Source: Prochilodus magdalenae (lineage: Eukaryota > Chordata > Actinopteri > Characiformes > Prochilodontidae). Taken from it: 64,000 nt of DNA. How positions within the stretch are numbered: position 1 is the first letter of the stretch; each line of letters opens with the position of its first letter. The stretch lies in NCBI GenBank assembly GCA_024036415.1, contig JAMWET010001300.1:587501-651500 (forward strand). Reading direction: 5' to 3'. Of this stretch, positions 12,408 to 25,190 are shown one piece after another. The notes under the pieces are model-generated. The model worked only from the letters and a program-made list of their open reading frames with translations. It was not told the DNA's origin and searched no databases. The translations under genes and the position numbers were made by a program.

Positions 12408-13300
12408 TTAAGCATATGGGCATATGTTCTTTTACAGAACAGACAGCAAGGGGAAACTGCTGCCCAGGCCCCAATAGGAGAGAGCCACCACGGTCTCACA
12501 TAGTCCCAATCAACACAAATAGCCACAAATGCCACGTGTGCCCTCAGTCCACCCTTGCAACCGTGTCTGTCCATTGGTACTTCCAAGCGCCTCCCACTGT
12601 GCTATAAGCTCCGTATTAGGAAACCTCGTTTTTTTATGCAAATGGATGATCTTAGGTCTAATCTCCTCAGAAACGTTTCCTAAAACGGCTATCTGACTTA
12701 TGCACAATACTGTACTCTCCATTACATCTCCATTATATCATATCAGAAATATGATATATGATGAAATATGAAATACGGCACTCATAGGAGTGAGCCACCA
12801 TGGTCTCACATAGTGCTCATCAATACAAATGCACCTCCCACTGTGCCATCAACAGTTAAAGGCTCCTTTGCGCAGCAGGCTGCACATGCCGTCTCTGATC
12901 CTCTGGTAGCAGCGTGCCCAGGAAGACCATCGGCAGCATCTCTTCCTCCTCTGCCCTCACAAATGCTGAAAATGCCTACCAAACCATCACGATCAACTCC
13001 GCCGATCGCCATCCTGCTTCGCCGGCTGGTCCTTGCCAACGGCCACCTAAATTTCTACCTCCTTCACCATTCTCCAGCTGGGCTCTGCTGCCAGGCTTCA
13101 CCACCCTGTTCAATTTCTTCACCATCTGCCTTTGCATTTACTGAAGTGCCGTTCCTCTCTATGCTGCCAGGGTGGGAGAGCACTATTCCACGACTATGTA
13201 GTTTCTAGGTAGAGAAGAAAAATACAAGCATATGCTCTATTATTGAAAAGGCAGCAAGGAAGAACTGCCACCCACAGCTCCTGCAGTGGTGCAGGCAGTA
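12408..13300. repeat. Cluster of three diverged local repeat units
   Basis: Units at 12408-12605, 12775-12850 and 13228-13300 share phrases. Units 1 and 2 share ATAGGAG-GAGCCACCA-GGTCTCACATAGT and CCTCCCACTGTGC. Units 1 and 3 share AAGCATATG, then GCAGCAAGG and AACTGC. The 146-codon frame at 12768-13208 lies inside and has no recognisable domain. It is probably repeat-derived or chance. Confidence 0.5.
12628..12712. mobile_element. Solo end of a family A mariner-type MITE (second copy)
   Basis: It carries TTTTTTATGCAAATG, CTCCTCAGAAAC and CTGACTTATGCACAATACTG in the same order as 11250-11340. The outer end on the - strand is CAGTATTGTGCATAAGTCAG. It lies between units 1 and 2 of the local repeat cluster and may have inserted there. 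Confidence 0.5.
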
Positions 13301-15350
13301 ATCAAAACATGTAAAATACATGTAAACATATCTTTGGAGAAAAATATCAAAGAGAACAATGTGTCTTGTTGTCTATGTTAAAAACCAAGTACTGTGCAAA
13401 GAATTACAGATGACAAGAGAAAAACAAATTTACAAAAACTCAAAAACCTGCAAGAAAGGCTAAGAAGCTCTACCCCATCACTATAATACACAGTGACTTT
13501 CCTGGTATGTTTAACAAATGACAGCTAATCCAACATCTTAACTTTGCTGAAAAGATCTAACATTGTATCTCCCAGAAATCATCAGTCTTTACAGCAATCT
13601 ACTTTATTTTGAGAACACAGTAGATTATTTCAGTGTTTCCACTGTAAGTGTATATCAGTTCTTTAGCAGTTAGCATGGTCCTCCAAAGGTTTTGATCTGC
13701 CCAATGGAAAAGATACAGTGGCTGGCTTTACATGTCCTGGAAAAAGCATGTGCTAGCCCTCACCTCCAAGTTTGGTGGTACTGTGCAAAAGAAGGAGGTC
13801 TAGCTAGCAGGTGGAAATCGGCAGGGAAAAATATGGCAAAATGCCATTGATTTGTATGACAATTAAATAATGAAGATGTCTTCTCTTTATTAATTAGTCG
13901 ATTACGGTCATTTCTGTTGAACTGCACTCTTGCAGAGCAATTGCAGTATCACCCTTACATTGATTTTCACACTGACCTGCATTCATGATTAAACTACAAA
14001 TGCAAAAGGGGCTTTAGTTCTCTGTCCATATATATCAAACAAAACAGTGAATATGCCAGTGTTGCCAAATCAGATTGACCAAAAATTATTATGATAAAAA
14101 TGCAGAACAATATTGAGCTCCAAAAATTGCTTTACATTCTTGAATATTAATAAAGTAATGCACCCTATAGTTCTTAGCAGTTGCCAAAAAAAGAAAGACC
14201 TAAGAACACTTACTTAGCCATGCCCTGTTTGGGGGGAGGAAGACATAAATAGACCTTAAACATATCAGTATATTATGAGTACAGTGTATTGAGTGACACA
14301 TCTCTTCCTCTGGGAGTGTTTTGGCTAAACACTATGGCTTCATCCCACATCACTCTCACTGCCACCAGCGATCCATTCATTGATGCTAATTTGTCCAAAT
14401 ACCCTGATTATGTTCCAGCGTCTCTGCCTATTTATATCTGCTCATTTATACAGCCCTATACTACTAGATGGTGACACCTTATTGGGTTTGCAGTCAGGCA
14501 TAATACTTCTTTTGCTCTGCATATGAGGGCTAGATAACCTTTTAAGGTGAAAATAGAGATGAAAGTGCAGCACCCAAGGCGAGGGCTGCTGTGTACAGTC
14601 AACAAGACATTTCACACTGGTGACAAGTATATTTACAACTGATCTAATGTTCGCCCGAGATTTTTGGCATATCTGGGAAAGCTCCTCCTTGCATCATGTT
14701 TGCTTTACTATATCTGCAGGATTATTAAAATTAATTAAATTAAGCTCCTGTACGTGGGTCACATGTTTTGTAAAAATGACTGCAACAAATGATTATTTTG
14801 ATAGTGGAATAATTGGTAGATTACTTAAAACGAATAATCAGTTATATAGCTTGAATATAAGTCATTCGATTACCAAATATTACAAAATCAATCTTATGTC
14901 TCTATCAGCTGTTAAATTTGGCTTGAGGTGGTTTTATGAATAAAAGCAAAATAGATGAAAATAAATTTTCATTGAGTAGATGATGTCACCAACAAATTGA
15001 CTATTACATTTAGTCATCAACTAATTTGGTCAATGATATTTAGTTGACTATAGTGATTAATCGTGGACGCGCTATTGCACAGTGTCACATAGTGATGTCA
15101 ACAGTTATGTGACAAAGTTGTAGTCTTGGACTACAAAACTGGAGCTAACAATGTTTAGTATCTAAACTTTACAGCACTGTAGACAGGCAGGATGCTCTCT
15201 TTCCAATGAGCTCTGGTTCGCATTGTTAGAATTCAGGAAATCTGAGCTATGAAAGATCCACCTGAATCACTAGACATCTCCTGTAATAGTGTCATAATCA
15301 CATGTCCAGCAAATAATCAACATTAAGCTTAAAGTGCCATCAGAGTAGTC
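13301..15350. other. Intergenic DNA between the inverted-repeat arms; possible hAT remnants
   Basis: No intact gene. The segment at about 14790-15065 contains phrases such as GGAATAATTGGTAGATTACT and AGTTGACTATAGTGATTAATCG, reminiscent of the ends of non-autonomous hAT elements in fish. 13650-13850 also reads like a decayed interspersed repeat. No transposase frame was found. All of this rests on pattern memory and is weak. Confidence 0.3.
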
Positions 15351-15440
15351 TGTGCAACCCCTAATGATTGTATGGGTTAAGATAAAGTTTGCTTGGCATG
15401 TCTGATCAGGCCCTAGTGAGTTGCTACGCTGGATAGTTTT
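15351..15440 (-). repeat. Right arm of the ~90-bp inverted repeat
   Basis: Reverse complement of 12291-12380 with 3 mismatches, including the last base. It starts GTGCAACCCCTAATGATTGT and ends GCTACGCTGGATAGTTT. Near-identity implies recent insertion or duplication, or gene conversion between the arms. No clear target-site duplication is visible outside the arms. Confidence 0.9.
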
Positions 15441-15813
15441 TGCTGCACTCACCAAAACAGTACACTGTAATTTAGTAACCACATGCGGAGGAATGTAGAA
15501 TCTTCAATAATGACATTACTAGGACACTAGGATTTATGTGTGCTTATCTCAACGCTCCTCCTGAACAAACTCAGTTCCCTTGAATGGTCAACTACGTTTG
15601 CTGAAATGCTCCTGCCTTCTCGTTTCGCTTAACGTAACGTAGATGTGTGCATGAGGTCCCACTATAGCCACTGACATGCAGGGGGCCATCTCCAGTGATT
15701 GAGTGGTGTCGATCACGTCACCATGCACAGCTGCACTGCCATGCAAACAACCACTGTGCTCATTTGAATAGAGACCCCATTAATCCTGGAACACTGTCAC
15801 TGGGTGAGAATGG

Positions 15814-15815
<2 letters not shown>
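15441..15815. other. Intergenic DNA, nothing recognised
   Basis: Unique sequence with no gene call. Confidence 0.5.
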
Positions 15816-15857
<42 letters not shown>

Positions 15858-15890
15858 GGAGAGAAAAAGAGAGAAAGAGAAAGAGAGAGA
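15816..15890. repeat. (GA)n microsatellite
   Basis: GA dinucleotides, pure at first and then interrupted by GGGA and AAAGA variants. The small frame through it, rich in R and E, is an artefact. Confidence 0.95.
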
Positions 15891-17064
15891 TTCTTTACTG
15901 GGAAGAAGGATAGGGGGTAGGAGGTTTCTCATGAATCACCTTACATTCACATACACACAATGCTGTGATGGGATCCAAACAGCCAAACAGCTGCTCCAAT
16001 AAACATTATTGATCTCCTCTACCTCCCCCCCCCTATTTCTCTCCTCCTTTCATCCTCCTTTTGACATCTAGCTTTTTACTGTCATCCTCTGTGTTTTGTT
16101 TATCGTCAAAGGAACACACTATTCAACATATAATCAACAGGAGAGTCACATTTAAATATTTATTTAATATTTTTGATAGGGGGAATTACACAAGGTTAGA
16201 ATATTACAAGAATTCTGATGCCAAATATTTTAATATTACCACACAGTACAATAGCAGTAATAGTAGACCCAAATCACTGTTACTCCAGAATTGAAAAATG
16301 AACACTCTGAAGCCACAAGTGCCCAGTGCAGGAAGTAGAACATTTTTCTGCAGGTTTGCTTAAGTGATTTTTGTCCATGCTTCTGGTGGCATGCCAACCA
16401 TGCCATCTGGCCCAACGCTGCCTTCTTTGCATGTATTCATTCATGATATATATATTATCTGAGTACAAGTTGGGTATCTCTTGTTAGCATTGCAGCTAAT
16501 CAGCTCATAATTCAGTTAGTGGCTGAACGATTCTAAAATTCTCTGCTAGCACCAGCTATCCCACTGCAGGCCGTGTTTGTCATTTGCTGACACCCCATAA
16601 AATGGAGCCGCCAACGTAAGTTCAGCAAACTGCAATGTACAATACAGTACACAATGCTGATGTAGACTTTGCATGAGGCCTGAGAGCCTAGCTGTAGCAG
16701 CTCTACCTCTACATTTCTTTCCTTTCTATGTGTTCTGCTATGTGCGCCTGGCATTAACATACATGTTGTGTAGGCGCACATGCAGTATATGCTCTCAAAC
16801 CTGCCATTGTATGCCATTTTAGCTTTACATTAACTATTCTCCTTCAAGGTGGTCTGCTCAGTTGTATGGGCTGCGCACCATTTAGCCAACAATCCAATTG
16901 GAAAGCTTCCGTCTGCTTTTTTAGACTGACCTATACTGGACAACATGCAGGCGATTAAGTGGAATCCTAAAGGTGAATCCACCATATATCCTTGCATCAT
17001 TGAAGGATCATATTGTTCCCCTCCTATTATTATTAATTTTTAAATTCATTTTATTTAAAAATGA
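15891..17064. other. Intergenic DNA, nothing recognised
   Basis: A C8 run near 16026, then AT-rich sequence. No gene, RNA or clear repeat was identified. Confidence 0.5.
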
Positions 17065-17125
17065 TTAACAACAACAACAATAATAATAATAATAACAATA
17101 ATAATAAAATTAATAATAATAATAC
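17065..17125. repeat. (AAC)n / (AAT)n trinucleotide microsatellite
   Basis: AAC repeats pass into AAT repeats with a few interruptions. Confidence 0.9.
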
Positions 17126-17144
17126 AAATTTTTACAAATACTTT

Positions 17145-17510
17145 AGGGGAAATTTGTAAAATGACCTGTTGAATTCAAGCTCCAAACAAACAGGCAACAG
17201 CATATCACCTGAAAGTTCTGGTGTCCACCCATTATGAGAAACAGGGGAACACACAATCTTCCCCTGCAGGTGACATACTTCAATAACACTTCTTACAAGT
17301 CTAGAAGAAATGTTGTCAGTTCACCAACAAACATCATCCCTTCACTCAACAAGAGCACCCAGAAGACAGAATGGGCCAGGACTAGCTGGATAGCATGCTA
17401 ACTTCAGTAGATGTCTTTACAACACGTAAACTTACTTGACACACTGTCAGAACTAGTACTTTTTCATATTCTGTTGATAATTTAGGCTTATTTTGGAATG
17501 TTTTAAGATA
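17145..17510. repeat. Interspersed repeat family B, copy 1
   Basis: It shares ordered phrases with 52437-53003: TTTGTAAAATGAC near the left, AGCATGCTAACTTC-GTAGAT in the middle, and TTTTGGAATGTTTTAA at the right end. The two copies are highly diverged. No coding capacity and no terminal repeats are visible, so the class is unknown. Confidence 0.45.
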
Positions 17511-18937
17511 GAAATTTTACAAATTACGAGTATGTATTTATTTAGATTTGTCCTAATATAAAACAGGTGAGCCAGTTCTAGAGATGATTTTCTATCTGCT
17601 GAGTTGATCCTTTGAGTTTGCATTAAGCCAGCCTCAACTTCATCAAATATATTCAGTAAGATATGTCATTGCTGGTCAGTTAGAACTTTAACCAGACCCT
17701 TTTATAAAGGGCGATGGCCAAAATGAAGCTTGTCTTCAGTATGTCATTTGTTATAAGTATGCTTGGTTACCTGGGATATAAACTGTATAGACCTACATGA
17801 AAACTATAAACTATAAAGACTGTAAAACCAAACAGCTCACTGTGATCCTTATCATATCCCTGACTCCTTATTAGGAAATACCCTCTTAAGTTGTTTATGT
17901 TAGTTTTGAATAACCTTCTTTAGTTCATCATGTTCACAGGAAGATCAATGTCTAACACAATGAGTAAACAGTGCTGTAAAAATTAGCCTCAGGTGTTAGC
18001 CTCGGGCGACATCGGAGTGTTTTCCCAAGTTGTTTGTTTTCCTAAAAATAGTTTACCTTGCAAAAAAGTGTCTCAAGTTCAGACTTCTTCCGAGTTACAT
18101 ATTCACCAAAACTGCATAACGGGCACCGCTAGGAGGACTGATATTAATGGCTTTGTCTACCGTGCCGAGCGTTTGGCCGGTCCTTATTAGATATATAAGG
18201 AGGCAGTGGGGCAGGCAACATTTTTCTAAACTTGCTAATGTTAGCAAGAACTTTCCAGACCCAGACACACTATTGACTTGCTAACACTGTAAGCACCGCA
18301 GACCGCAGCAATGGTTCATTGTCTTGTTATCCAATGAAATACCCAGCGGTATCTGGAGAAATTACATCAGTGTGCTTTAGTAAGTTATTTTCTGACGTGT
18401 AAGAATAATAACTTTAAATATATCCTGGAGTGAAGTCTGTTTATCTCTTGGCCTAGATAGCTGCTCTTCTGCATATTCTATGCTCAGATTATGGCGAATA
18501 TATTTATTTCTAAGCGAATCATGGAACAAACTTCACTTTGAATGTCTAGGCGTTTGGCCCTCAACCTGGCATGGCCCACACACGGCATGAGCACCAGATT
18601 TCTGTCTCACTTGAGCTGTTTGCTTTTCACTTCTGGTCCCCCACCCAAAATGCTCTTAGATTAATCACATCTTGGTGCTCAATCTTGGCTTATCTCCTCA
18701 GCCCATAAAGAGCTTTGTCACTTCTAGATGTCTAATTCAGATCGAGAACTCTCTCTGCTTCTTTTTCCCACTTTTTTTTTTCAAACAATCAATAGTCCAT
18801 AGTTTAGCCTTTCATAGGAAAGATTACAGAGAAATAGCTATTAAGGCTTTGCTGCTATCAATTCTTATATCGTAAAAAGCCACTTAAGGGCCAGAGCAGA
18901 TCTGGTTAGGATTCTGGACCCAACTGCAGTGCAGTCA

Positions 18938-18976
<39 letters not shown>

Positions 18977-21084
18977 CATCAAATATAAAAAGATTTGCTC
19001 CACATTGCCCGCTAATGTCTGCCCTCTGATTCCCAGTATTAAAAGACTTCCTTGAAATAACATCACAGAAGCCGAGCAAACACCCTTACTTATAAAACTT
19101 ACAGAACTGACCAAGCAGTTCTCATTGAGCTGATGGCACTAGTGCTTTTTCTCCCAGAATGTTTCTTAATGCTAAGCGATGATTGGGAGGCACAGCAGGC
19201 AGCCCTAAGTCAAGACAGCCCACTGTAATCAGCAAAACATAAATGAACTTCACCTCCTTCACCTTTTCCTTGGTGACGCCGAAGGCTGAGTGACGACATA
19301 TGACCCCCACTGTCATATGATGCTAGTGCAGTGGAAGCAAAACCTCCAGTGGTTATGGCTCACAGTGGGCAGCTTGAGGCCCACAAGCTGCCCATGGCTT
19401 CTGACTGGCTTTCATCTCCCGGTGTATTCTGCATGACACCCTATCCCCTATTGAAGGTGCTTCATGTGACATGGTGGAGAGGGCAAGGCTTATGGAATGA
19501 GGGCCCATACTGTGAGGGATAGCATGGGGCACCAAACCAGCACTGCTTTTACCTCAACAGGGAGTCTCAGCAGCAGTACAACTGTATAAACTTACACATG
19601 TCATAAGCATGCACTATAAACTTGCATGGTAACCCAATGACCTGTCGGTAAACATGAAGATAAGTGTGAAGAGCCTATTTGAGAGTATACACAGGCACTG
19701 ATGTATGAAACAGTGCATCACTCAATATGTAAAGCATATTCTTCGACAATGGATACTGACACTGCAGTGGCAAGCACAATTAAATACTGTCATTAAGCTT
19801 ACACTGCAATCACTGCAGAGACCAAACCATGAGCAGCATATGGTTATGAGTCATACAACAGCCTCCCTCAATCTTCCAGGCTTTCGAGACTTTTAAAGCT
19901 GAGAATACATATTTTAAAACCACTATTGTTGCTTATCGTTATGGCTGAAGCATGCATAATAATCTGTGTTGTGCATGAAATGTGCATATTAGACGAGAGT
20001 TTTTTTTTAATTATTAAAAATACAGCAAAATTTTAAACTAAATGAAAATGATTAAGATCATACACATGCATCTTTCTTATTTCTGCTCAGTCACTTCATG
20101 GTTTTGGAGTTTGGTCACTCCAGCCAAGTGCTAACCAAGCAGACAGAGAACCTGAGAAGATTACAGGGTGCTACGGGTCCAGTATAAGCTGGTAACATAC
20201 TGCTGCTCTCACTGTTCCTTTGGCTACACACTTTGACACATGCATGTCTTGCAATGGCAGAGAGAAGCTGAGCATGCTCCATGTGTTTCCTTAAATGGTT
20301 ACCCAGGTACCTTTACCTCACCAGGTGGAAACAGGTTAATAGACCCATCTGGAAAATGACTCCGGTCAGTGGAAAATCACACTTGTGAATGGAAAACTGC
20401 ATTATACTCACACCGTATCACATGATACATTGCAGCTCTGTAGCTGTGGAAACAAAACTGGTATGTACAGTAATCTGAGTACTGTGATGTAGCTTTAAGG
20501 GTTTTTAAATGAGCCGGTTGTGATTTAAAGTGATATGTCAGCAATATCAGCAATGCAAAATGTCAGCTAAAGTTTGTCCAGTCAGGATTTTACCTGGTAT
20601 CTAGGTAAGGCCAAGCAAGCTTCCTCAGTGGTTTGGTCTTCGGAAGCTGTATGGAAAGCCTAGTACTAGAGTATTCGGGTCCAGTCTTGGGTTATTGTTG
20701 TCATTACCAGCTCCTATCAGTGCAATATATACTTATTTACATATTATTTTGCAATCTGGTCTGACCTGGCAACATGTAATCCGTGGCTTTCTGTGGTCTC
20801 CATATGGCTTAAATTTAAAGCAGCAAAATCCTGCATGGTGTGCTGTGAACGGTTTTAAATGTGTACAGTAGCCTTAATAGTAAGGACCCAGCCATGTTGT
20901 CTATTAAAAATGAAGATTGAAAATTGTGAAAATTGTGTTTTAGGACTTGTGGGGCATTTGGTGTTGTAAATAAAGCCTTGGCTTTGTTCTTGCTCTTTAC
21001 CATTCACACACAAATGGTTTGGCAGACCAGCTATGCATTAACCCTTCATAAATAACTGATTACAAAGAAGAAAGAGCAGGTTAT
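17511..21084. other. Intergenic DNA with simple repeats
   Basis: It holds a (GA)n microsatellite at 18943-18975 and a poly(T) run near 18772-18781. 17990-18240 is a somewhat GC-richer unique stretch with a MEF2-like CTAAAAATAG at 18042-18051, which is expected a few times by chance in 64 kb. No gene recognised. Confidence 0.5.
18943..18975. repeat. (GA)n microsatellite
   Basis: About 16 uninterrupted GA units. Confidence 0.95.
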
Positions 21085-21400
21085 GTGTGTGTGTCTATGT
21101 GTCCTCCCTGCCCTGTGTATGTGTGATAGGGTAAGATGCCAGACCTCCCAATAAGTCCTGTAATAGAACGTGTCCCCTCCTTAGGCTTCGCAGTGGCTGG
21201 CCTGTTGCTATGTGGCACCTTTAAGTCCTCGCGCATTGTGCAGGCCCAGAGTGTTTTCGGCAGCCCTCCAGCTGGCCACCCGTGTCTGCCGGTGTGGCTG
21301 CCCATGGTCAGGCCTGGCTGGGGCTGTGAGAGAGGAGTGGGGGTGTGATAAGGACAGCTGGCCCTGCAGTCTCTGTGGGCTTGCGAGGGTGTGAAAGAGT
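21085..21400. promoter_or_regulatory. Candidate conserved non-coding block
   Basis: A GC-richer unique segment in AT-rich DNA. Overlapping short frames run on both strands (60-110 codons), none with a recognisable domain, which is what GC-rich non-coding DNA often gives. A non-coding regulatory role is only a suggestion. Confidence 0.2.
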
Positions 21401-22150
21401 GGATACCTTTCAAAGCACGTTACACTCACTTCTGCGTAGGGGACAGAAGAAGAGAGGAACAGATGAGGACATTTTTAGTGAGGAGTGATAAAACCTTTGT
21501 CAGACACTGCAGGCGACATACTTCAATAACACTGGGATACAGCATGTGGCATAAAGTGAAATCAACGGAATTCAGGCCATTTCAGTTTTATTAATGTGGC
21601 TGGTTTTACATCTGATGACAACAGATTTTTACAGTGTCATGCAGCACCTTGTCGGGTATTTGGTTTTTGTGGATCCATGCACTTAACACAGTCATAATTC
21701 CTTTATACGTGGCCATTTCCAGGCCCTCCTTACTATACTATACTCTCAATACTATACACAATTGTTAGTGGCCCTATAAGACGGATATATGTCAATTAGT
21801 TTGGTTCTAATTGGCTGCCATATATTGCACCTCATTCTAAAAGCAGTCCAAGTTGAATCACTGCAACATGAGTAGGTGGAGCTAAACTGCTGGCAGATAT
21901 ATGCATTGTTACTTGCTGTGTTGTTATTTTGTGACATCACAAAGCAACGCTGGTTTCCCAGCTTATTTCACATATGTGGAATGGACTGAATCTGTATAGA
22001 CTAGCCAGCAGCTAGTAGAGCCTGGAGCATTTAACAATGTTCATTTGTTTATGGTCAGCTTTGGTACACTCGTAATGTAGTATGTTTAACGGCACCACTA
22101 GATTAGCTCATTTCATCCAGCTCTCAACCTCCAGCCTAACCAGTTACCCT
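21401..22150. other. Intergenic DNA, nothing recognised
   Basis: No gene. A short phrase GACATACTTCAATAACACT at about 21517 also occurs at about 17272, suggesting a small shared repeat fragment. Confidence 0.45.
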
Positions 22151-23420
22151 CTCATCCTTGACCTGTGTTCTTAATTGATCGGGGGACGAGCACAGTAAAT
22201 ATTTGTGGTTGTAGCACATCAATTACAGCAGTGTGCCTTGTCCACTCCAGCTGTCTACTGGTCGATAGATTAGCATAATTAAATTGCAAAGGATGCTTAT
22301 GAGGTGACACAAATCCGTGGATCAGAGCGATAAGCATTAGCGAGGATCGCGGAAAGTGTTATCAGGAAGCCAGGGAAACCATTATCCTTTTCAATTTAGA
22401 TGATGATTTAAATCCCCCAGGATGAAGTGCTCATCAACAAGAGGTATCACTTTGTGTCAAACCCTGTCCAAAACTGCCCAGCTGGCCTTGTGGTTTCTTC
22501 GAGTAATACTCCAAGGCTTGCACGTTGTGTTCCTTATTCATTGTACATGTCCACCAAAGCATAAACGCAGAATTCCAGCTGCTCAATTGGATTACCTCGG
22601 AAATCAAAGTCTTGAACACCGAACTGGGCTTGCAATGACAATAACAGGATTAGAAATGTGCTGTCAAAAGTTACGCAAACCATGCTAAGGCATTCTAACA
22701 AGACGGACCCTGGACCGCCTGAGCTTTCTGAGCTGATGAAAATTTCTATTCTGGTATTTCCAATCCTCATCACCCAGGATTAAATGATGCTGGGCTGCCT
22801 CGCGCCCGCGCAGCATTTAACTGTCATTTTTGCGTAAGACTGTCAATATTGTCAACCCTCATTCGATTAGCCCTCCAAAGCCGTGGGGGAGGTGGGGGTG
22901 CCTTTGAGTGCCGAAGTGGCCGCATGCTCTTTTAAACTCAGCCCCCTTTTTTTCAGCAGCACTGCTGTCAGTTTGCTCACGACACACCCGATCACTGTTT
23001 ATCGAATCATTCTCCAAATGGAAAATGATAATTGCGAGAACTGGAGGCTTTGCACATTACGCAAGTGCTGCTTCATGACTTTTGGAGAAATATGGGCAGC
23101 CTTATTAAAGCTGGCTGCCCGCCTTCTAATCTATTTCCAGGATTTCCGAAGTTTCAGCAATCCAGGGATTAGGAAGTTTTTTTCTTCTTTCCCTTCACAG
23201 ATGTAGCCTCTGTCCAGCGCTCTCCTTGCTCCCTACCATTGCTAGCTTGTTTGTGTCTGCGGTTTTGGCTGTAGTGCTCTTGTTTGTCTGCATGTTTGAG
23301 GTGTGTTTGGGATTTAGAAGACTGAGGAATACAATAGTCCCCGGCGTGTATAAAAGCAATTAAAAGATTTAGTGCCGGCTTTCTGGACTAAAAAGGCTTT
23401 CCAGAGGAGATTCCCTGCAG
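22150..23420. promoter_or_regulatory. Best candidate distal regulatory block (conserved-element-like)
   Basis: About 1.2 kb free of simple or interspersed repeats, with dense homeodomain- and POU-like AT motifs (TTAATTGATC, GCATAATTAAATTGCAAAGG) alternating with GC-richer stretches such as CGCGCCCGCGCAGCATTTAA. Short frames on both strands have no domain. The texture is typical of deeply conserved non-coding elements around developmental or metabolic regulators. Conservation itself was not tested. Confidence 0.35.
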
Positions 23421-23725
23421 AGACCGTAATGTAGTCCAAGACTAAGTTTAATATCCATCTGGAAAAAAAATTGTCCCTAATGTTTTATATAATTTTGTTT
23501 TATATTAATATTATAACTGTATAATAATAACACATTATACTTTAGCTAGGTCTAGCATTTAGCACGCTACCCATCTTAAAACAGCAGGCTAAGAAGGTGT
23601 TCTTCAGTAAATCATTATGAACAGAATCATGGAAAATAAAAGAACCATTTGACTGATTAAATGGTTACTTGCATTTTAATAAATGGTTATCATGTTTGCC
23701 ATCTTAGCTACTTAAGTACTACTAC
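23421..23725. other. AT-rich intergenic DNA, nothing recognised
   Basis: No gene or repeat recognised. Confidence 0.5.
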
Positions 23726-23950
23726 AGTGGTTGGTGTGGCACAACGGATAACACCACTACTCACCAGGAAGCTACCGTCCCATGTGGGAGACTGGGGTTC
23801 GATTCCCGTTCTGGGTGACTATGCTGTGCTACACCAATAAGAGTCCTTGGGCAAGACTCCTAACACTACATTGGCCTACCTGTAATATGATTAACCTTGT
23901 AAGTCGCTCTGGATAAGAGCGTCAGCTAAATGCCGTAGATGTAGATGTAA
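23726..23950 (+). mobile_element. tRNA-derived SINE
   Basis: A tRNA-like head has an A-box-like GTGGCACAACGGATAAC and a perfect B box GGTTCGATTCC at 23796-23806. A body (GCTACACCAATAAGAGTCC...) follows, then a tail containing GTAAGTCGCTCTGGATAAGA and a TGTAGATGTA-type end. The tail is the widespread teleost L2-like 3' end. A second copy lies at 36429-36650. Internal Pol III promoter elements look intact in this copy. Confidence 0.88.
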
Positions 23951-25069
23951 TACTAATACCTAGGCTATAACTATGACTACTACAACTACTATTAATAATA
24001 ATGATATGAATATGCTGTATTATATTTGTAAATGGAAAGAGTGAATTGTCACTCATTTCTCAAACTGAAGACAAAAGTGGAGATGTGTAAGATGTGTAAG
24101 TTACATCCCACTAGTATTTATCAGAAGTTACCTTCTGAGATTTCAGTCACAGTTTGTTTGTTTTTACCTGAAACCATATTAGCATGTCTGGGACTGACTG
24201 CAAGAAACTCACAGTGCTAACCTGTGGTGGTATCTGCAGAAACAGATAAAGATAAAGAAGTCAATTGTACAGTAATTATATAACTGACCAATAACACTAG
24301 ATGCAAATGATCTGTGCTAGTCATTTAGCAGCTAGAATGAAACCGTTTCCAAAATTTTCCAATTAAGTGGCGCTGCATGCTGTTCCTGGGATAACATCAT
24401 ACCTTTACACTGCCAATGTGGTCATAGACATTCACACTCAAGCACATGCGTGACCCACTCAGCATCTCTGTATCCAGTGCTCTAGAACACATGTTATTTG
24501 TGTTGTTTCATACATCCTCTCTAAAGGCACCTGTCCCGGGCTCAGATTTCTCTTTACGACTTCCTCCTCCTCCTCTCTCATGCACACCACATCTCCTCAT
24601 GAAAGCCTCATCCTGTCCAATTCAAATTTGCCCTTTGACTACGAGTGGAGCTCTAGCAACCCACATGCTAATAATAACCAGTAAGGATGGAGTCTTTCTT
24701 ATGACAGCACTCTTCAAATTAGAAGCAATATTATAAAAACCAAAGCTTTCTTTAGCTAGTGCTAAAGCCACATCTGCTGCTTATAATGAACACAACTGTA
24801 ATAGTGTCATGTATGCTAGCATCTATGGTAGCAGTGATAATCAGTGCTTCAGTGTGCTAGTGGAAACTTATTAATGGCTCTAAGCTCTAGTGTCTGATGC
24901 TGAAATTGTATCCTCAGTGTGTTTCGTGAGCTGCTGCGGAAAAACAAATGATGGCGGCTAACACAGGCACTGGCTTTTTATGATGAGACAGCTGAACACA
25001 TGAAGGCCAAATGTGGGGGTCTTGGAATTTGTCAGAGGTCAACAGATCCTGACTGGTCTTTTATTTTAA
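23951..25069. other. Intergenic DNA, nothing recognised
   Basis: No gene or clear repeat. A pyrimidine-rich patch lies near 24550-24600. Confidence 0.5.
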
Positions 25070-25109
25070 AATGTGTGTGTGTGCGCGTGAGTGTGTGTGT
25101 ATGGGTGTG

Positions 25110-25189
<80 letters not shown>
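25070..25189. repeat. (TG)n microsatellite
   Basis: About 120 bases of TG with GC, GG and TA interruptions, then a pure run. Potential Z-DNA. The C/V and T/H frames through it are artefacts. Confidence 0.97.

Positions 25190-25190
<1 letters not shown>

Noticed and set aside
12768..13208. A 146-codon frame rich in S and P
   Set aside because: No recognisable domain, no splice context, competing frames on both strands, and location inside a local repeat cluster.
18042..18051. A second MEF2 consensus site CTAAAAATAG
   Set aside because: About four such matches are expected by chance in 64 kb, and this one is 44 kb from the promoter with no supporting context.
21081..21429. Overlapping frames of 60-110 codons on both strands
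   Set aside because: Several phases are open at once in GC-rich DNA, none with a recognised domain or splice sites.
23726..23810. A possible functional tRNA gene
   Set aside because: A and B boxes are present but the sequence cannot form a normal tRNA cloverleaf and continues into a SINE body and tail.
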